Below, one piece after another: positions 24,516 to 33,060 of a DNA stretch of 64,000 nt; within the stretch, counting starts at the first letter, position 1, and the number at the start of each line of letters is the position of its first letter. Source of the DNA: Chitinophagaceae bacterium DXS. GTDB taxonomy: Bacteria > Bacteroidota > Bacteroidia > Chitinophagales > Chitinophagaceae. The stretch spans positions 1,386,621-1,450,620 of the forward strand of contig CP128386.1 of NCBI GenBank assembly GCA_030345135.1, given 5' to 3'. The position numbers and the translations under genes were made by a program. The notes beneath the pieces were generated by a model that made no database searches, was not told the origin of the DNA, and saw only the letters and a program-made list of their open reading frames with translations.

Positions 24516-25190
24516 CTAATCCTTCCACAAGAATGGAAACAATATTACAGAAAGAAAGATCACCAGTATATCAAACCCCACCAGCAACAATGTCATTTGC
24601 CAGAAACTTCCCTGAACCACATCGGAAAAAGCCACTTTGGATATCCTGGAAAGAAGCAACAATTGAGGTATAATTACCGGAAAGCCCATAATGGCCATTA
24701 GCGCAGCCTGTTGTTGTGCTTTGGCGGCGATGGCGGCTAAAAAGGTAAATACAAAACTTAGCCCCACACCGCCCAATATGCTGATACCCACAAAAGTAAG
24801 CGTGTTTGTGAGCGGGTTATTAAGGAACAAAATGAAAATTACCAGGCTGAGGAGACTCATGGCAAACATCAATACACCGTTAAACAGCAATTTGGAGAGC
24901 ATAAAATCTCTTGCTCCTGCAATAGAATAAAAATAAAGCATGCGCCCCTTGCTTTCCTGCAAAAAACTTTTGGCAACGGCGTTGGTACAAACAAATAACT
25001 GAACTACCCAAAACAAAGCGTTCCATACTTCATCTTCAGGATGTCCCATCGTTAAATACACAACAAATATGGTAGATGCAACGTAAAGCAGAATACCGTA
25101 AAAAGTGTACTGCTGGCGTATTTCCAGTAATAAATCTTTTTTGAAGAGTGTGTATATATGTCTGTAGGAATTCGTTTGCATTGGTTGCAA
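24516..25190 (-). CDS. ccmB: Haem exporter subunit CcmB
   Basis: The 224-residue protein has six membrane segments and the CcmB pattern: FKKDLLLEIRQQYTFYGILL near the start, SFLQESKGRMLYFYSIAGAR in the middle and GFPVIIPQLLLLSRIS near the end. CcmB is the membrane part of the ABC complex that releases haem from CcmC/CcmE during cytochrome c maturation. No ccmA is present in the window. The gene lies 29 bp after tdk. The last codons run directly into the tandem array. Confidence 0.9.
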   Translation of the reverse strand: MQPMQTNSYRHIYTLFKKDLLLEIRQQYTFYGILLYVASTIFVVYLTMGHPEDEVWNALFWVVQLFVCTNAVAKSFLQESKGRMLYFYSIAGARDFMLSKLLFNGVLMFAMSLLSLVIFILFLNNPLTNTLTFVGISILGGVGLSFVFTFLAAIAAKAQQQAALMAIMGFPVIIPQLLLLSRISKVAFSDVVQGSFWQMTLLLVGFDILVIFLSVILFPFLWKD

Positions 25191-25219
25191 GGTAATGAAG
25201 TTATATTAACTGCACAGCG

Positions 25220-25813
25220 TCAGGCAATTGCGATGGTGTTGTTATCTTCGTTTTCATAATAGCAATGCCTGCACCTTGGCTCATAGGCTTCTTTCTCACC
25301 GAGCAATATCTGATCATCTCCGCTCGTTTTTCTGTAAGACATGCTTGCAAGGTTTCCACATCTTACGCAAATGGCATGCAGTTTGGTAATAAAGTCGGCA
25401 ATTGCTAAAAGTTGAGGCATTGGTCCGAAAGGGTTGCCCTTGTAATCCATATCCAGGCCGGCCACGATAACTCTAACGCCGCGCACGGCTAAAAGTTCGC
25501 AGACATGAATAATCTCGTTATCAAAAAACTGTACCTCGTCAATTCCAACAACGTCAATGTTCTGGCATTCAGAAAGAATATCCTTAGAATCTATAACTGG
25601 TATAGAAGGAATGATATTTGCGTTATGACTAACAATTTGAGCCTCGTCGTATCTCGTATCGATAGCAGGTTTAAAAATTTTTAAAGAAAGATTGGCGATT
25701 TCGGCACGCCTCAGGCGACGTATAAGTTCTTCTGTCTTTCCACTAAACATGGAACCGCAGATAACTTCAATCCAGCCGCGGCGTTCCCCTCTGATACTTG
25801 GCTCAATAAACAT
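25220..25813 (-). CDS. tdk: Thymidine kinase
   Basis: The 197-residue enzyme phosphorylates thymidine with ATP in the salvage pathway. Walker A is [20 protein letters not shown] (about residues 18-37), [10 protein letters not shown] carries the catalytic Glu, and the zinc-binding cysteines are in CVRCGNLA and CRHCYYE near the C-terminus. It is likely the first gene of a unit with ccmB. A -7 element TACTTTTG (25881 to 25874, reverse strand) lies about 60 bp upstream. Confidence 0.93.
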   Translation of the reverse strand: MFIEPSIRGERRGWIEVICGSMFSGKTEELIRRLRRAEIANLSLKIFKPAIDTRYDEAQIVSHNANIIPSIPVIDSKDILSECQNIDVVGIDEVQFFDNEIIHVCELLAVRGVRVIVAGLDMDYKGNPFGPMPQLLAIADFITKLHAICVRCGNLASMSYRKTSGDDQILLGEKEAYEPRCRHCYYENEDNNTIAIA

Positions 25814-25873
25814 TTTCTTAATCTTAATATTGTTGCAAAAAACCTTTGTAACTTTAAGCGCTATTTAAACCAT

Positions 25874-25881
25874 CAAAAGTA
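25874..25881 (-). promoter_or_regulatory. -7 promoter element of tdk (TACTTTTG)
   Basis: TACTTTTG on the reverse strand fits TAnnTTTG. The -33 region would lie inside the start of the divergent gene at 25891. This implies a leader of roughly 55-60 nt before tdk. Confidence 0.5.
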
Positions 25882-25890
25882 TTATTTCCC

Positions 25891-26682
25891 ATGGAAAGAG
25901 TGGGCATTTTAATAGAACGATTGCAGGAACAATATCAACAACATGCGGATAACTATTATTTGATTGTAACTGCACAAATGCTATTGGCTGAACTGCAGCA
26001 AAAGCAAAAGGTAGCTGATGCAGATAAAAAAGTAGCCGTGATTATGCCTGCAGCGGGCCAGTCTATCAATCATTTGGCTGGCAGTGCAACTGAGCAAAAG
26101 GAGCCTTCATTTGTAAATAATATAAGTGCGCATACTTCTAATAACAATGGAGCTGCTGTTGCTGCGCCTCCGGTTCAGGTGAAAGAAGCTCCTGCGGTTG
26201 AACCCGTAGCAGAAAAAATTGTTGCACATGAACATCATGACACAGAGCATGTTTCACATATTGACAGAGAGAAAGAAAAAGAACGTTACAGATGGGCCTT
26301 TGATCCCGTTGCCGAAGTGCCTACGCTCGCGCACCAGGATAAAACCGTTTATGAGTTAAATGAAGTGATGAAAGCAAGCGAGCAAAGTTTAAACGAAAGG
26401 CTGAGGGTAGAAAAGCTTGAAGTTGCGTCACTTTTGAAAGAAGCTCCTATTCGTGACTTACGTAAAGCTATCGGTATTAACGACAGGTACTTATTCTTAA
26501 GCGAGTTGTTCCGCGGTGACGAAACGATGTATGAAAGAAGTATCAAAACAATCAATGATTTCAAAATTCTTGCAGAAGCAGAATACTGGATCCAGCGCGA
26601 ATTGAAAACAAAAATCGGTTGGAATGAGTCATCAGAAGCTGTGCGTTTATTTGATCAATTAGTGAGAAGACGTTTCGCATAA
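25891..26682 (+). CDS. Conserved-type cytoplasmic protein of unknown function
   Basis: The 263-residue protein has an N-terminal helix (ERVGILIERLQEQYQQHADN) similar in character to small Bacteroidota helical domains. A low-complexity Ala/Pro/Val middle (about residues 55-130) with a His/Glu stretch (AHEHHDTEHVSHIDRE) follows. The C-terminal helical domain (PIRDLRKAIGINDRYLFLSE, then LFRGDETMYERSIKTINDF) looks well conserved. No enzymatic motif. Its end overlaps the converging waaA gene by 28 bp, and its terminator lies inside waaA. Confidence 0.75.
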   Translation: MERVGILIERLQEQYQQHADNYYLIVTAQMLLAELQQKQKVADADKKVAVIMPAAGQSINHLAGSATEQKEPSFVNNISAHTSNNNGAAVAAPPVQVKEAPAVEPVAEKIVAHEHHDTEHVSHIDREKEKERYRWAFDPVAEVPTLAHQDKTVYELNEVMKASEQSLNERLRVEKLEVASLLKEAPIRDLRKAIGINDRYLFLSELFRGDETMYERSIKTINDFKILAEAEYWIQRELKTKIGWNESSEAVRLFDQLVRRRFA

Positions 26683-27920
26683 ATATATTGCATGATATTG
26701 CCGGTTGCGCCGGATTTTTCATGAACATAATCGCCTGCATTTTTGCAGGCATTTTTGTATGTAGCACCGTCACCTAATAGTTCGTCAAGCTGCTGCTCCA
26801 GCTCCAATGCATCATCAACTGTAAAAGCGCCACCTTTTTCAACAAGTTCTACAGCCTCAAAATATTTGTCGTATACAGGTCCGAATACAACAGGTTTATT
26901 ATAAACGGCAGCTTCGAGTACATTATGAACACCGTCACCACCAAAGCCACCGCCAACATAGCAGATGGTTGCATACTTATAAAGCCTGCTCAACATGCCA
27001 ATGTTATCAATGATGATGGTATTGATTTCCTGCAAGGGTACTTTGCCCTGCAGCAACTGTTGATAGGTTGAATAACGTACTGCATGTTTGTATAATGTTT
27101 CACATTCCCTGATGCGTTCTTCACTTATATCATGTGGTGCAATAATGAAACGGTAATCGGTATGTATGTGTGAGTAGTGATCCAGTTCTTCATCATCTTC
27201 TGTCCATGTACTCCCGGCAACAATCACTGTATGGTTTGATGCAAAGTCTTTAAGATCGGGGATGTCGGTAAAGTTGCCGGCTATTTGTAATACACGGTCA
27301 AATCTTGTATCCCCGCTTAAACTTGCATTCGTAATTTGAATAGACTTTAATAGTTCAATTGATTCGTCATTTTGTACAAAGAAATGAGTGAAAGCTCCGA
27401 GCATCTTTCTGTGAAAACCGCCATAGCTTTTAAAGAAGGGCTGGCTTTTTCTGAAGATACCGGACACCAGCAGTAAGGGTATATTTCTTTGCCGCGCTTG
27501 TAATAAATAATGATACCAGAATTCATACTTTACAAAAAGGATCAGCGAGGGGTTAACGATATCGTAAAATTTTTTTGCATTAGATGCAGAATCCATCGGC
27601 AGATAAAAAATATAATCTGCATAAACATATTTCTTCTGTACTTCATACCCTGATGGAGAGAAAAAAGTCAGCACGATTTTACAGGAAGAATCTACTTTTT
27701 TAAGATCTTCTATCAAAGGCCTGCCCTGTTCAAATTCACCCAGGGAAGCGCAGTGAACCCAGACAGTTTTTGATGTGTTGCCCGCAAGTTTTTCCTCAAT
27801 TTGCTGAAGCAAACCTTTTCTACCCTGCACCCATTTCCTGGCTTTTGGGTTAAATGGTGAAATCAGGCTGGCAATAAAAGGATAAAGGCTGGTGAATATA
27901 TTGTAAAATATTTTTTGCAT
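26655..27920 (-). CDS. waaA: 3-deoxy-D-manno-octulosonic acid (Kdo) transferase
   Basis: WaaA adds Kdo to lipid A. The 421-residue protein has an N-terminal hydrophobic anchor, the catalytic Glu motif VHCASLGEFEQGRPLIEDL (about residues 54-72), the FVKYEFWYHYL segment (about 130-140) and the nucleotide-sugar site GGGFGGDGVHNVLEAAVYNK with VVFGPVYDKYFEAVELVEKG (about 325-368). Together with lpxK it supports lipid A biosynthesis. Its last 28 bp overlap the converging gene. Confidence 0.92.
   Translation of the reverse strand: MQKIFYNIFTSLYPFIASLISPFNPKARKWVQGRKGLLQQIEEKLAGNTSKTVWVHCASLGEFEQGRPLIEDLKKVDSSCKIVLTFFSPSGYEVQKKYVYADYIFYLPMDSASNAKKFYDIVNPSLILFVKYEFWYHYLLQARQRNIPLLLVSGIFRKSQPFFKSYGGFHRKMLGAFTHFFVQNDESIELLKSIQITNASLSGDTRFDRVLQIAGNFTDIPDLKDFASNHTVIVAGSTWTEDDEELDHYSHIHTDYRFIIAPHDISEERIRECETLYKHAVRYSTYQQLLQGKVPLQEINTIIIDNIGMLSRLYKYATICYVGGGFGGDGVHNVLEAAVYNKPVVFGPVYDKYFEAVELVEKGGAFTVDDALELEQQLDELLGDGATYKNACKNAGDYVHEKSGATGNIMQYIYAKRLLTN
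26733..26756 (+). terminator. Intrinsic terminator located inside the waaA coding sequence
   Basis: GCCTGCA (26733-26739) pairs with TGCAGGC (26744-26750) around a TTTT loop, followed by ATTTTT. It is oriented to stop the transcript of the forward gene ending at 26682, yet the DNA also encodes part of the C-terminus of WaaA on the other strand. Confidence 0.75.
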
Positions 27921-28043
27921 ATGTCTTTGTAGAGAAAGGATATGTAAAGATAGTTAAAGTCAAAAGTTATTAATAAAAAAGCTGCGGGTTGCATTGAAGA
28001 GACCAGGCGGTAAATAAAATTTCGGTGGTTTCGGAAAAATTGA

Positions 28044-28051
28044 TACATTTG
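28044..28051 (+). promoter_or_regulatory. -7 promoter element of the ArsR gene (TACATTTG)
   Basis: TACATTTG matches TAnnTTTG and lies 21 bp before the ATG at 28073. The short leader gives little room for an operator downstream, so autoregulation would have to act at or upstream of this element. Confidence 0.55.
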
Positions 28052-28072
28052 CATTCTTCAATGTATTTTTAA

Positions 28073-28354
28073 ATGACTATTGCATTTAAACAAGTGGAAA
28101 AGATATCTAAGGCGCTGGGCGATGCCAACAGGCTTAAGATACTGCACCATATCTCTAAAAAGGGTGGGTGCGGACAGTGTTGCGAGATCCAGGATGTGGT
28201 AGATCTGGCTCAGCCTTCAATAAGTCACCATATAAAAATTTTGATCGAAGCAGGTCTTATTGAACCTGAGAAAGAAGGAAGAAACCACAAATACACGCTT
28301 AACAATCATGTATTGCAGCAATACATAGACGTAATTGGCGCTCTTCAATCCTAG
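28073..28354 (+). CDS. ArsR-family transcriptional regulator
   Basis: The 93-residue winged helix-turn-helix protein shows ALGDANRLKILHHIS and the recognition helix VVDLAQPSISHHIKILIEAG, followed by the wing (LIEPEKEGRNHKYTLN). A Cys cluster (GGCGQCCEIQ, about residues 29-38) just before the recognition helix could sense metal, oxidant or electrophile. It precedes an old yellow enzyme and a DoxX gene, so it probably represses them and responds to electrophile or redox stress; this target is inferred from position. Confidence 0.88.
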   Translation: MTIAFKQVEKISKALGDANRLKILHHISKKGGCGQCCEIQDVVDLAQPSISHHIKILIEAGLIEPEKEGRNHKYTLNNHVLQQYIDVIGALQS

Positions 28355-28424
28355 AAGCCCCTTTTTTTGATTTATTAATCGAAGTTTTTAAATATATAAA
28401 TTCATCAATTAAATTGATAGTTGT

Positions 28425-29528
28425 ATGAGTGCATCACTGCCATTCACACCTTACAAATTGGGAGACATTATCCTCAACAATCGCCTTGTTATGGCGCCTA
28501 TGACCAGAAGCAGAGCCGTTAACAACGTTCCCAACGATCTTATTGCAGAATATTATGCCCAGAGAGCTTCTTCCGGGCTAATCATAACCGAAGGTACCTC
28601 ACCTTCACCTAACGGTCTTGGCTATGCGCGCATCCCGGGCATATTCAGCGACGAACAGGTTGAAGCCTGGAAAAAAGTAACCAAAGGGGTTCATGATAAA
28701 GGAGGAAGAATATTTGTGCAATTAATGCACTGCGGTCGTGTAGCGCATAAAGCAAATATGCCTGAAAGTGCTGAAATTATTGCTCCTTCAGCGATTCCCG
28801 TTAAAGGCGAGATATGGACAGATGCAGAAGGTATGCAACCTTATGCGCTTCCCCAGGCAGGTACGTTAGCGCAACTCGAACAAACTAAAAAAGAATTTGT
28901 ACAAGCTGCAGTGAATGCTATCAAAGCAGGGTTTGACGGTGTTGAATTGCATGCAGCCAATGGTTATTTGCTGGAGCAGTTTATTTCTCCGCTTACCAAT
29001 CAGCGCACAGATGAATATGGTGGAAGTATAGAGAACAGAGCGCGTTTTGTACTGGAAGTCGCCAGCGCGGTGGTTGAAGCAATTGGTGCACATAAAACCG
29101 GCGTCCGTTTGTCTCCATATGGTGTTAATGCGGACACAGGATATTATGAAGAAACTGATGAAACACATATATACCTGGCGGAAGAGTTTCAGAAATTGAA
29201 TCTTGTATATCTGCACCTGGCAGACCATTCAGCAATGGGTGCGCCTGAAGTTCCTCAAAGAATTAAAAAAGCAATTCGCCAGAAATTCAGAAATACACTT
29301 ATTCTTTCAGGTGGATATGATCTGGAAAGTGCAGAGAATGATCTTAGTTCCGGTTTTGCTAATCTAGTCGCATTCGGACGACCATTTATTAATAATCCGG
29401 ATTTGACGATACGGTATAAAAATCAATGGCCGCTTGAAACAGAGCTTGACTTTTCAACATTTTATATGCCCGGCGCAAAAGGTTTTACGGACTACCCTTT
29501 TTATAAATCGCAGCCGGTTTTACAATAG
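28425..29528 (+). CDS. Old yellow enzyme-family alkene reductase
   Basis: The 367-residue FMN enzyme begins LPFTPYKLGDIILNNRLVMA and contains MAPMTRSRA, the active-site region GFDGVELHAANGYLLEQFIS (about residues 166-185), then PLTNQRTDEYGGSIENRARF. Family members (NemA-like) reduce activated C=C bonds with NADPH and help detoxify electrophiles. It lies between an ArsR regulator and a DoxX protein. Confidence 0.92.
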   Translation: MSASLPFTPYKLGDIILNNRLVMAPMTRSRAVNNVPNDLIAEYYAQRASSGLIITEGTSPSPNGLGYARIPGIFSDEQVEAWKKVTKGVHDKGGRIFVQLMHCGRVAHKANMPESAEIIAPSAIPVKGEIWTDAEGMQPYALPQAGTLAQLEQTKKEFVQAAVNAIKAGFDGVELHAANGYLLEQFISPLTNQRTDEYGGSIENRARFVLEVASAVVEAIGAHKTGVRLSPYGVNADTGYYEETDETHIYLAEEFQKLNLVYLHLADHSAMGAPEVPQRIKKAIRQKFRNTLILSGGYDLESAENDLSSGFANLVAFGRPFINNPDLTIRYKNQWPLETELDFSTFYMPGAKGFTDYPFYKSQPVLQ

Positions 29529-29559
29529 AACTTAGTAATACTTCAAAAATAACAAGACA

Positions 29560-29967
29560 ATGAAAAACAATTTATCAGTATTGGCTCCCAGGTTGGTACT
29601 TGGACTTATATACTTCGTCTTCGGACTTAACTTCTTTTTGCATTTTATTCCACAATCAGGGCCTGCGCCTGAAGGTGCTGCTGCCGCATTCACCGGCGGT
29701 TTGTTCCAGTCAGGTTATTTCTTTCCCTTCCTTAAATCGCTTGAAATAGTATTTGGTTTATTGTTGCTGATCGGATGGCTGGTGCCGCTGTCGTTGATTG
29801 TGCTTATGCCCATTAGTATAAACATTTTATTATTCCATTTACTGTTGGCTCCTGGCGGATTCCCTGTGGTGCTTTCATTAGTAATAGTCGTATTGAACCT
29901 TATTGTGGCATGGCATTACAGAAATTATTACATCCAGCTGTTTAAGGTAAAAGCACAGGCTGTATAG
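29560..29967 (+). CDS. DoxX-family membrane protein
   Basis: The 135-residue protein has four membrane segments (for example LAPRLVLGLIYFVFGLNFFL and SLEIVFGLLLLIGWLVPLSL), the usual DoxX layout. The reaction is unknown; DoxX-like proteins are often tied to redox or thiol stress. It follows the old yellow enzyme by 31 bp and is likely cotranscribed. Confidence 0.82.
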   Translation: MKNNLSVLAPRLVLGLIYFVFGLNFFLHFIPQSGPAPEGAAAAFTGGLFQSGYFFPFLKSLEIVFGLLLLIGWLVPLSLIVLMPISINILLFHLLLAPGGFPVVLSLVIVVLNLIVAWHYRNYYIQLFKVKAQAV

Positions 29968-29973
29968 CTATTG

Positions 29974-30077
29974 GCTATCAGCAATCAGTTTTCAGCAATC
30001 AGCTTTTAGAGAGGTGAGAGGTATCAGGTGTCAGACAACATCGTACATCTAACATCGTAAATCGTACATCGTACATA
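29974..30077. repeat. Composite heptad repeat changing word but keeping phase
   Basis: Fourteen 7-mers run in one phase although the word changes: GCTATCA, GCAATCA, GTTTTCA, GCAATCA, GCTTTTA, then GAGAGGT, GAGAGGT, ATCAGGT, GTCAGAC, then AACATCG, TACATCT, AACATCG, TAAATCG, TACATCG. This block and the terminator after it account for much of the 412-bp spacer 29968-30379; no gene is seen there. Confidence 0.88.
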
Positions 30078-30135
30078 TTTAAATTTTGTTCTTGAGATTT
30101 GGTTGGTATTAGAATGATGATTAAGAGAGAGTGAT

Positions 30136-30166
30136 AAAGGGTCGGCATTATGCCGGCCCTTTTAAT
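30136..30166 (+). terminator. Intrinsic terminator downstream of the DoxX gene
   Basis: AAAGGGTCGGCA (30136-30147) pairs with TGCCGGCCCTTT (30151-30162), including one G-U pair, and runs into TTTTAATTTT. It stands about 170 bp after the DoxX stop, beyond the heptad block. Confidence 0.75.
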
Positions 30167-30356
30167 TTTAGAAAAAGTTTTTCTAAAAAATAGCACAATA
30201 AAATAAAATGTATTATTTTACTGCCGGATTTACCATTTCTGCTTATCCTATAAGTGTTCACAACACCCGAAAAGCTTCCTCAGCCGATTAGCAAGCCTCA
30301 ATTGAAAATCTGCAATATCCATATATTATTGGCGAATATTCATTATTAGAATACAT

Positions 30357-30364
30357 TAGCTTTG
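30357..30364 (+). promoter_or_regulatory. -7 promoter element of the nucleotide-sugar block (TAGCTTTG)
   Basis: TAGCTTTG fits TAnnTTTG and lies 16 bp before the first possible ATG at 30380. It could drive the aminotransferase and ugd genes as one transcript. Confidence 0.55.
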
Positions 30365-30379
30365 CCCGCGTAAAATAAG

Positions 30380-31516
30380 ATGACTATGAAGCCAATTCAA
30401 ATGGTTGATTTAAAGAACCAGTATCTTAGAATAAAAGAGGAGATTGATAAAGCTGTAATTGATGTATTGGAAAGCACTGCTTTCATTAATGGAAAACCTG
30501 TACAGGAATTCGCAGATAATCTTGCAGCTTACCTGGAAGTAAAACATGTAATTCCTTGTGCAAATGGAACTGATGCGCTGCAAATTGCAATGATGGCATT
30601 GGATTTGCAACCGGGTGACGAAGTTATTACGCCGTCCTTTACTTTTATAGCAACCACAGAGGTGGTGGCGCTACTTAAATTGAAGCCGGTATTTGTGGAT
30701 GTTGATGAAAAAACCTTTTGCCTCGATCCTGACTCGGTAAGAAAGGCCATCACACCAAAGACAAAAGCGATAGTACCTGTTCATCTGTATGGCCAATCGG
30801 CCAATATGGAAGCTATCATGCAGATAGCTAAAGAACATGACCTGTATGTGATAGAAGATAATGCGCAGGCAATTGGAGGTGATTACACTTTTAGTGATGG
30901 TACCACCAAAAAAACAGGATCCATCGGAACTATAGGATGTACATCGTTTTTTCCATCGAAAAACCTGGGTGCCTATGGAGATGCAGGTGCAGTGTTTACG
31001 AATGATGATGATTTGGCTGCGAAGATGAAAATGATCGCCAATCACGGACAAAGCAAAAGATATTATCACGATTTAGTCGGTTGTAATTCCAGGTTGGATA
31101 CAATACAAGCCGCTATACTGAATATAAAACTGAAACATTTGGATAATTATATCTTAGCAAGAAGGCAGGCAGCTGATTTTTATGATAAGGCGTTTGCCAA
31201 TCAGCCAAAAATCACGGTTCCTTTCAGAGAGAAAAATTCTTTACATGTGTTTCATCAATATACATTAGTTTTGCGTGAAGCCCAGCGGGACGGTCTCAAC
31301 CAGTTCCTAGCATCCCGCAACATCCCATCCATGATCTATTATCCTGTGCCAGGACACTTACAGAAAATGTTCCAAGCCTATAATGCCAGCTCTGCCCAAT
31401 TGCCCGTCACTGACTGGTTAACGGAGAGAGTTATTTCATTACCTATGCACACTGAGCTGGATGCAGAGCAATTACATTTTATTGCTTCATCCGTATTGGA
31501 ATACATCAACTCTTAA
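30380..31516 (+). CDS. DegT/DnrJ/EryC1/StrS-family sugar aminotransferase
   Basis: The 378-residue PLP enzyme has the family regions ALQIAMMALDLQPGDEVITP, EDNAQAIGG and the PLP-lysine segment SFFPSKNLGAYGDAGAVFTN (about residues 190-209). Members transfer an amino group to nucleotide-bound keto sugars, so it may make an amino sugar for surface polysaccharide. ugd follows after 12 bp. A second in-frame ATG at 30386 is equally plausible. Confidence 0.9.
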   Translation: MTMKPIQMVDLKNQYLRIKEEIDKAVIDVLESTAFINGKPVQEFADNLAAYLEVKHVIPCANGTDALQIAMMALDLQPGDEVITPSFTFIATTEVVALLKLKPVFVDVDEKTFCLDPDSVRKAITPKTKAIVPVHLYGQSANMEAIMQIAKEHDLYVIEDNAQAIGGDYTFSDGTTKKTGSIGTIGCTSFFPSKNLGAYGDAGAVFTNDDDLAAKMKMIANHGQSKRYYHDLVGCNSRLDTIQAAILNIKLKHLDNYILARRQAADFYDKAFANQPKITVPFREKNSLHVFHQYTLVLREAQRDGLNQFLASRNIPSMIYYPVPGHLQKMFQAYNASSAQLPVTDWLTERVISLPMHTELDAEQLHFIASSVLEYINS

Positions 31517-31528
31517 AACAAAAAGTAT

Positions 31529-32830
31529 ATGAAAATTGCAGTTGTAGGTACAGGTTACGTAGGATTGGTAACCGGCACCTGTTTTTCTGAGACCGGTAAC
31601 TATGTTACATGCGTAGATATCGATAAGGAGAAAGTTGCTAAACTATCAAATGGAGAGATTACCATTTTTGAACCAGGACTGGAGAAATTATTCGCAAGGA
31701 ATCTTAAAGAAGGCCGTCTGCAATTTACTACCTGTCTTGCTGAGGGTATCAAAGAGGCTGAAGTTATATTCCTTGCATTGCCAACACCGCCCGGTGAAGA
31801 TGGCAGCGCTGATCTTAGCTACATTCTTGGTGTAGCAGAAGAAATCGGTAAACTTCTTACTGATTACAAGATCATCATCGACAAAAGTACCGTTCCCGTT
31901 GGTACAGCTGAGAAAGTAAACGCTCAGATCAGGAAAAATTATTCAGGAGATGTTGATGTATTAAGTAACCCGGAGTTTTTGCGTGAAGGCGTTGCTGTAG
32001 ATGATTTCATGAAGCCTGACCGTGTTGTTATCGGTACTACTTCTGAAAGAGCCCGTAAAGTAATGAGCGATCTGTATGCTCCTTACGTTCGCCAGGGTAA
32101 CCCTATCATCTTTATGGATGAAAAATCTGCTGAGTTAACTAAATACGCAGCAAACTCTTTCCTCGCTACAAAAATTTCATTCATGAATGAAATTGCACAA
32201 TTGTGCGAAAGAGTAGGAGCAGATGTTGACATGGTTCGTAGAGGTATTGGCAGCGATGAACGTATTGGTAAACGCTTCCTTTTTCCCGGTATCGGATATG
32301 GCGGAAGCTGCTTCCCTAAAGACGTTAAAGCGTTGATCAAATCTTCTGTAGAACATAGCTATGACTTCAAGATCCTTCACGCAGTTGAAGAAGTGAATGA
32401 AGCGCAGAAACTGCACCTGCTGCCTAAGATTAAAGAATACTTTGACAATGATCTGACCGGCAAACATTTTGCTTTGTGGGGATTAGCTTTCAAACCTAAT
32501 ACAGATGATATCCGTGAAGCTCCGGCTTTGTACATCATTGATGCGTTGTTGAAAGCCGGTGCAACTGTTACTGCTTACGATCCCGAGGGAATGAAAAACG
32601 TGCAGAAATTGCTCGGACATAAAATTGCTTTCGCGCACGATCAATATTCTGCATTACATAAAGCTGATGCATTGATCATTGCGACTGAGTGGAACGAATT
32701 CAGAACGCCTGACTTTGAAAAGATCGCTGCTTTGTTGAAAGAAAAAGTGATCTTCGACGGACGTAACCTTTTTGAAGTTGAGCGTACACGTCAGGCTGGT
32801 TATCACTATGTAAGCATAGGCAGACCTTAA
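31529..32830 (+). CDS. ugd: UDP-glucose 6-dehydrogenase
   Basis: The 433-residue enzyme oxidises UDP-glucose twice to UDP-glucuronate with NAD. The Rossmann motif is KIAVVGTGYVGLVTGTCFSE (residues 2-21) and the catalytic Cys is in FPGIGYGGSCFPKDVKAL (about 252-269). The product is the substrate of the UDP-glucuronate decarboxylase encoded next, so the pair gives a route UDP-glucose to UDP-glucuronate to UDP-xylose. Confidence 0.94.
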   Translation: MKIAVVGTGYVGLVTGTCFSETGNYVTCVDIDKEKVAKLSNGEITIFEPGLEKLFARNLKEGRLQFTTCLAEGIKEAEVIFLALPTPPGEDGSADLSYILGVAEEIGKLLTDYKIIIDKSTVPVGTAEKVNAQIRKNYSGDVDVLSNPEFLREGVAVDDFMKPDRVVIGTTSERARKVMSDLYAPYVRQGNPIIFMDEKSAELTKYAANSFLATKISFMNEIAQLCERVGADVDMVRRGIGSDERIGKRFLFPGIGYGGSCFPKDVKALIKSSVEHSYDFKILHAVEEVNEAQKLHLLPKIKEYFDNDLTGKHFALWGLAFKPNTDDIREAPALYIIDALLKAGATVTAYDPEGMKNVQKLLGHKIAFAHDQYSALHKADALIIATEWNEFRTPDFEKIAALLKEKVIFDGRNLFEVERTRQAGYHYVSIGRP

Positions 32831-32848
32831 TTAACTTCTGTACAACTT

Positions 32849-32880
32849 GTGAATAGTGAATGGTCAATGGTGAAAGGCAC
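32849..32880. repeat. Heptad repeat (GTGAATA type) after ugd
   Basis: In-phase 7-mers GTGAATA, GTGAATG, GTCAATG, GTGAAAG lie 19 bp after the ugd stop. Confidence 0.75.
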
Positions 32881-32985
32881 AAACTGGCTGAGTAGGTATA
32901 AACTGTTTTAGTCAGTACCATCCTTCAGGATTAGGTCTTATACGTCCTTATATGACTTATATGGTTTAAAAAACTTCACTTCGGT

Positions 32986-33013
32986 CAGCTTTCAGCTTTG
33001 GGCTTTAAGCTTT
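32986..33013. repeat. Heptad repeat (CAGCTTT/AAGCTTT) before the decarboxylase gene
   Basis: In-phase 7-mers CAGCTTT, CAGCTTT, GGGCTTT, AAGCTTT. With the block at 32849-32880 this makes the 230-bp spacer between two pathway genes largely repetitive. Confidence 0.75.
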
Positions 33014-33060
33014 ATCAGTTGTTTACAAAGAAACGTTGGCACGGCCAACAACTTACTTAT

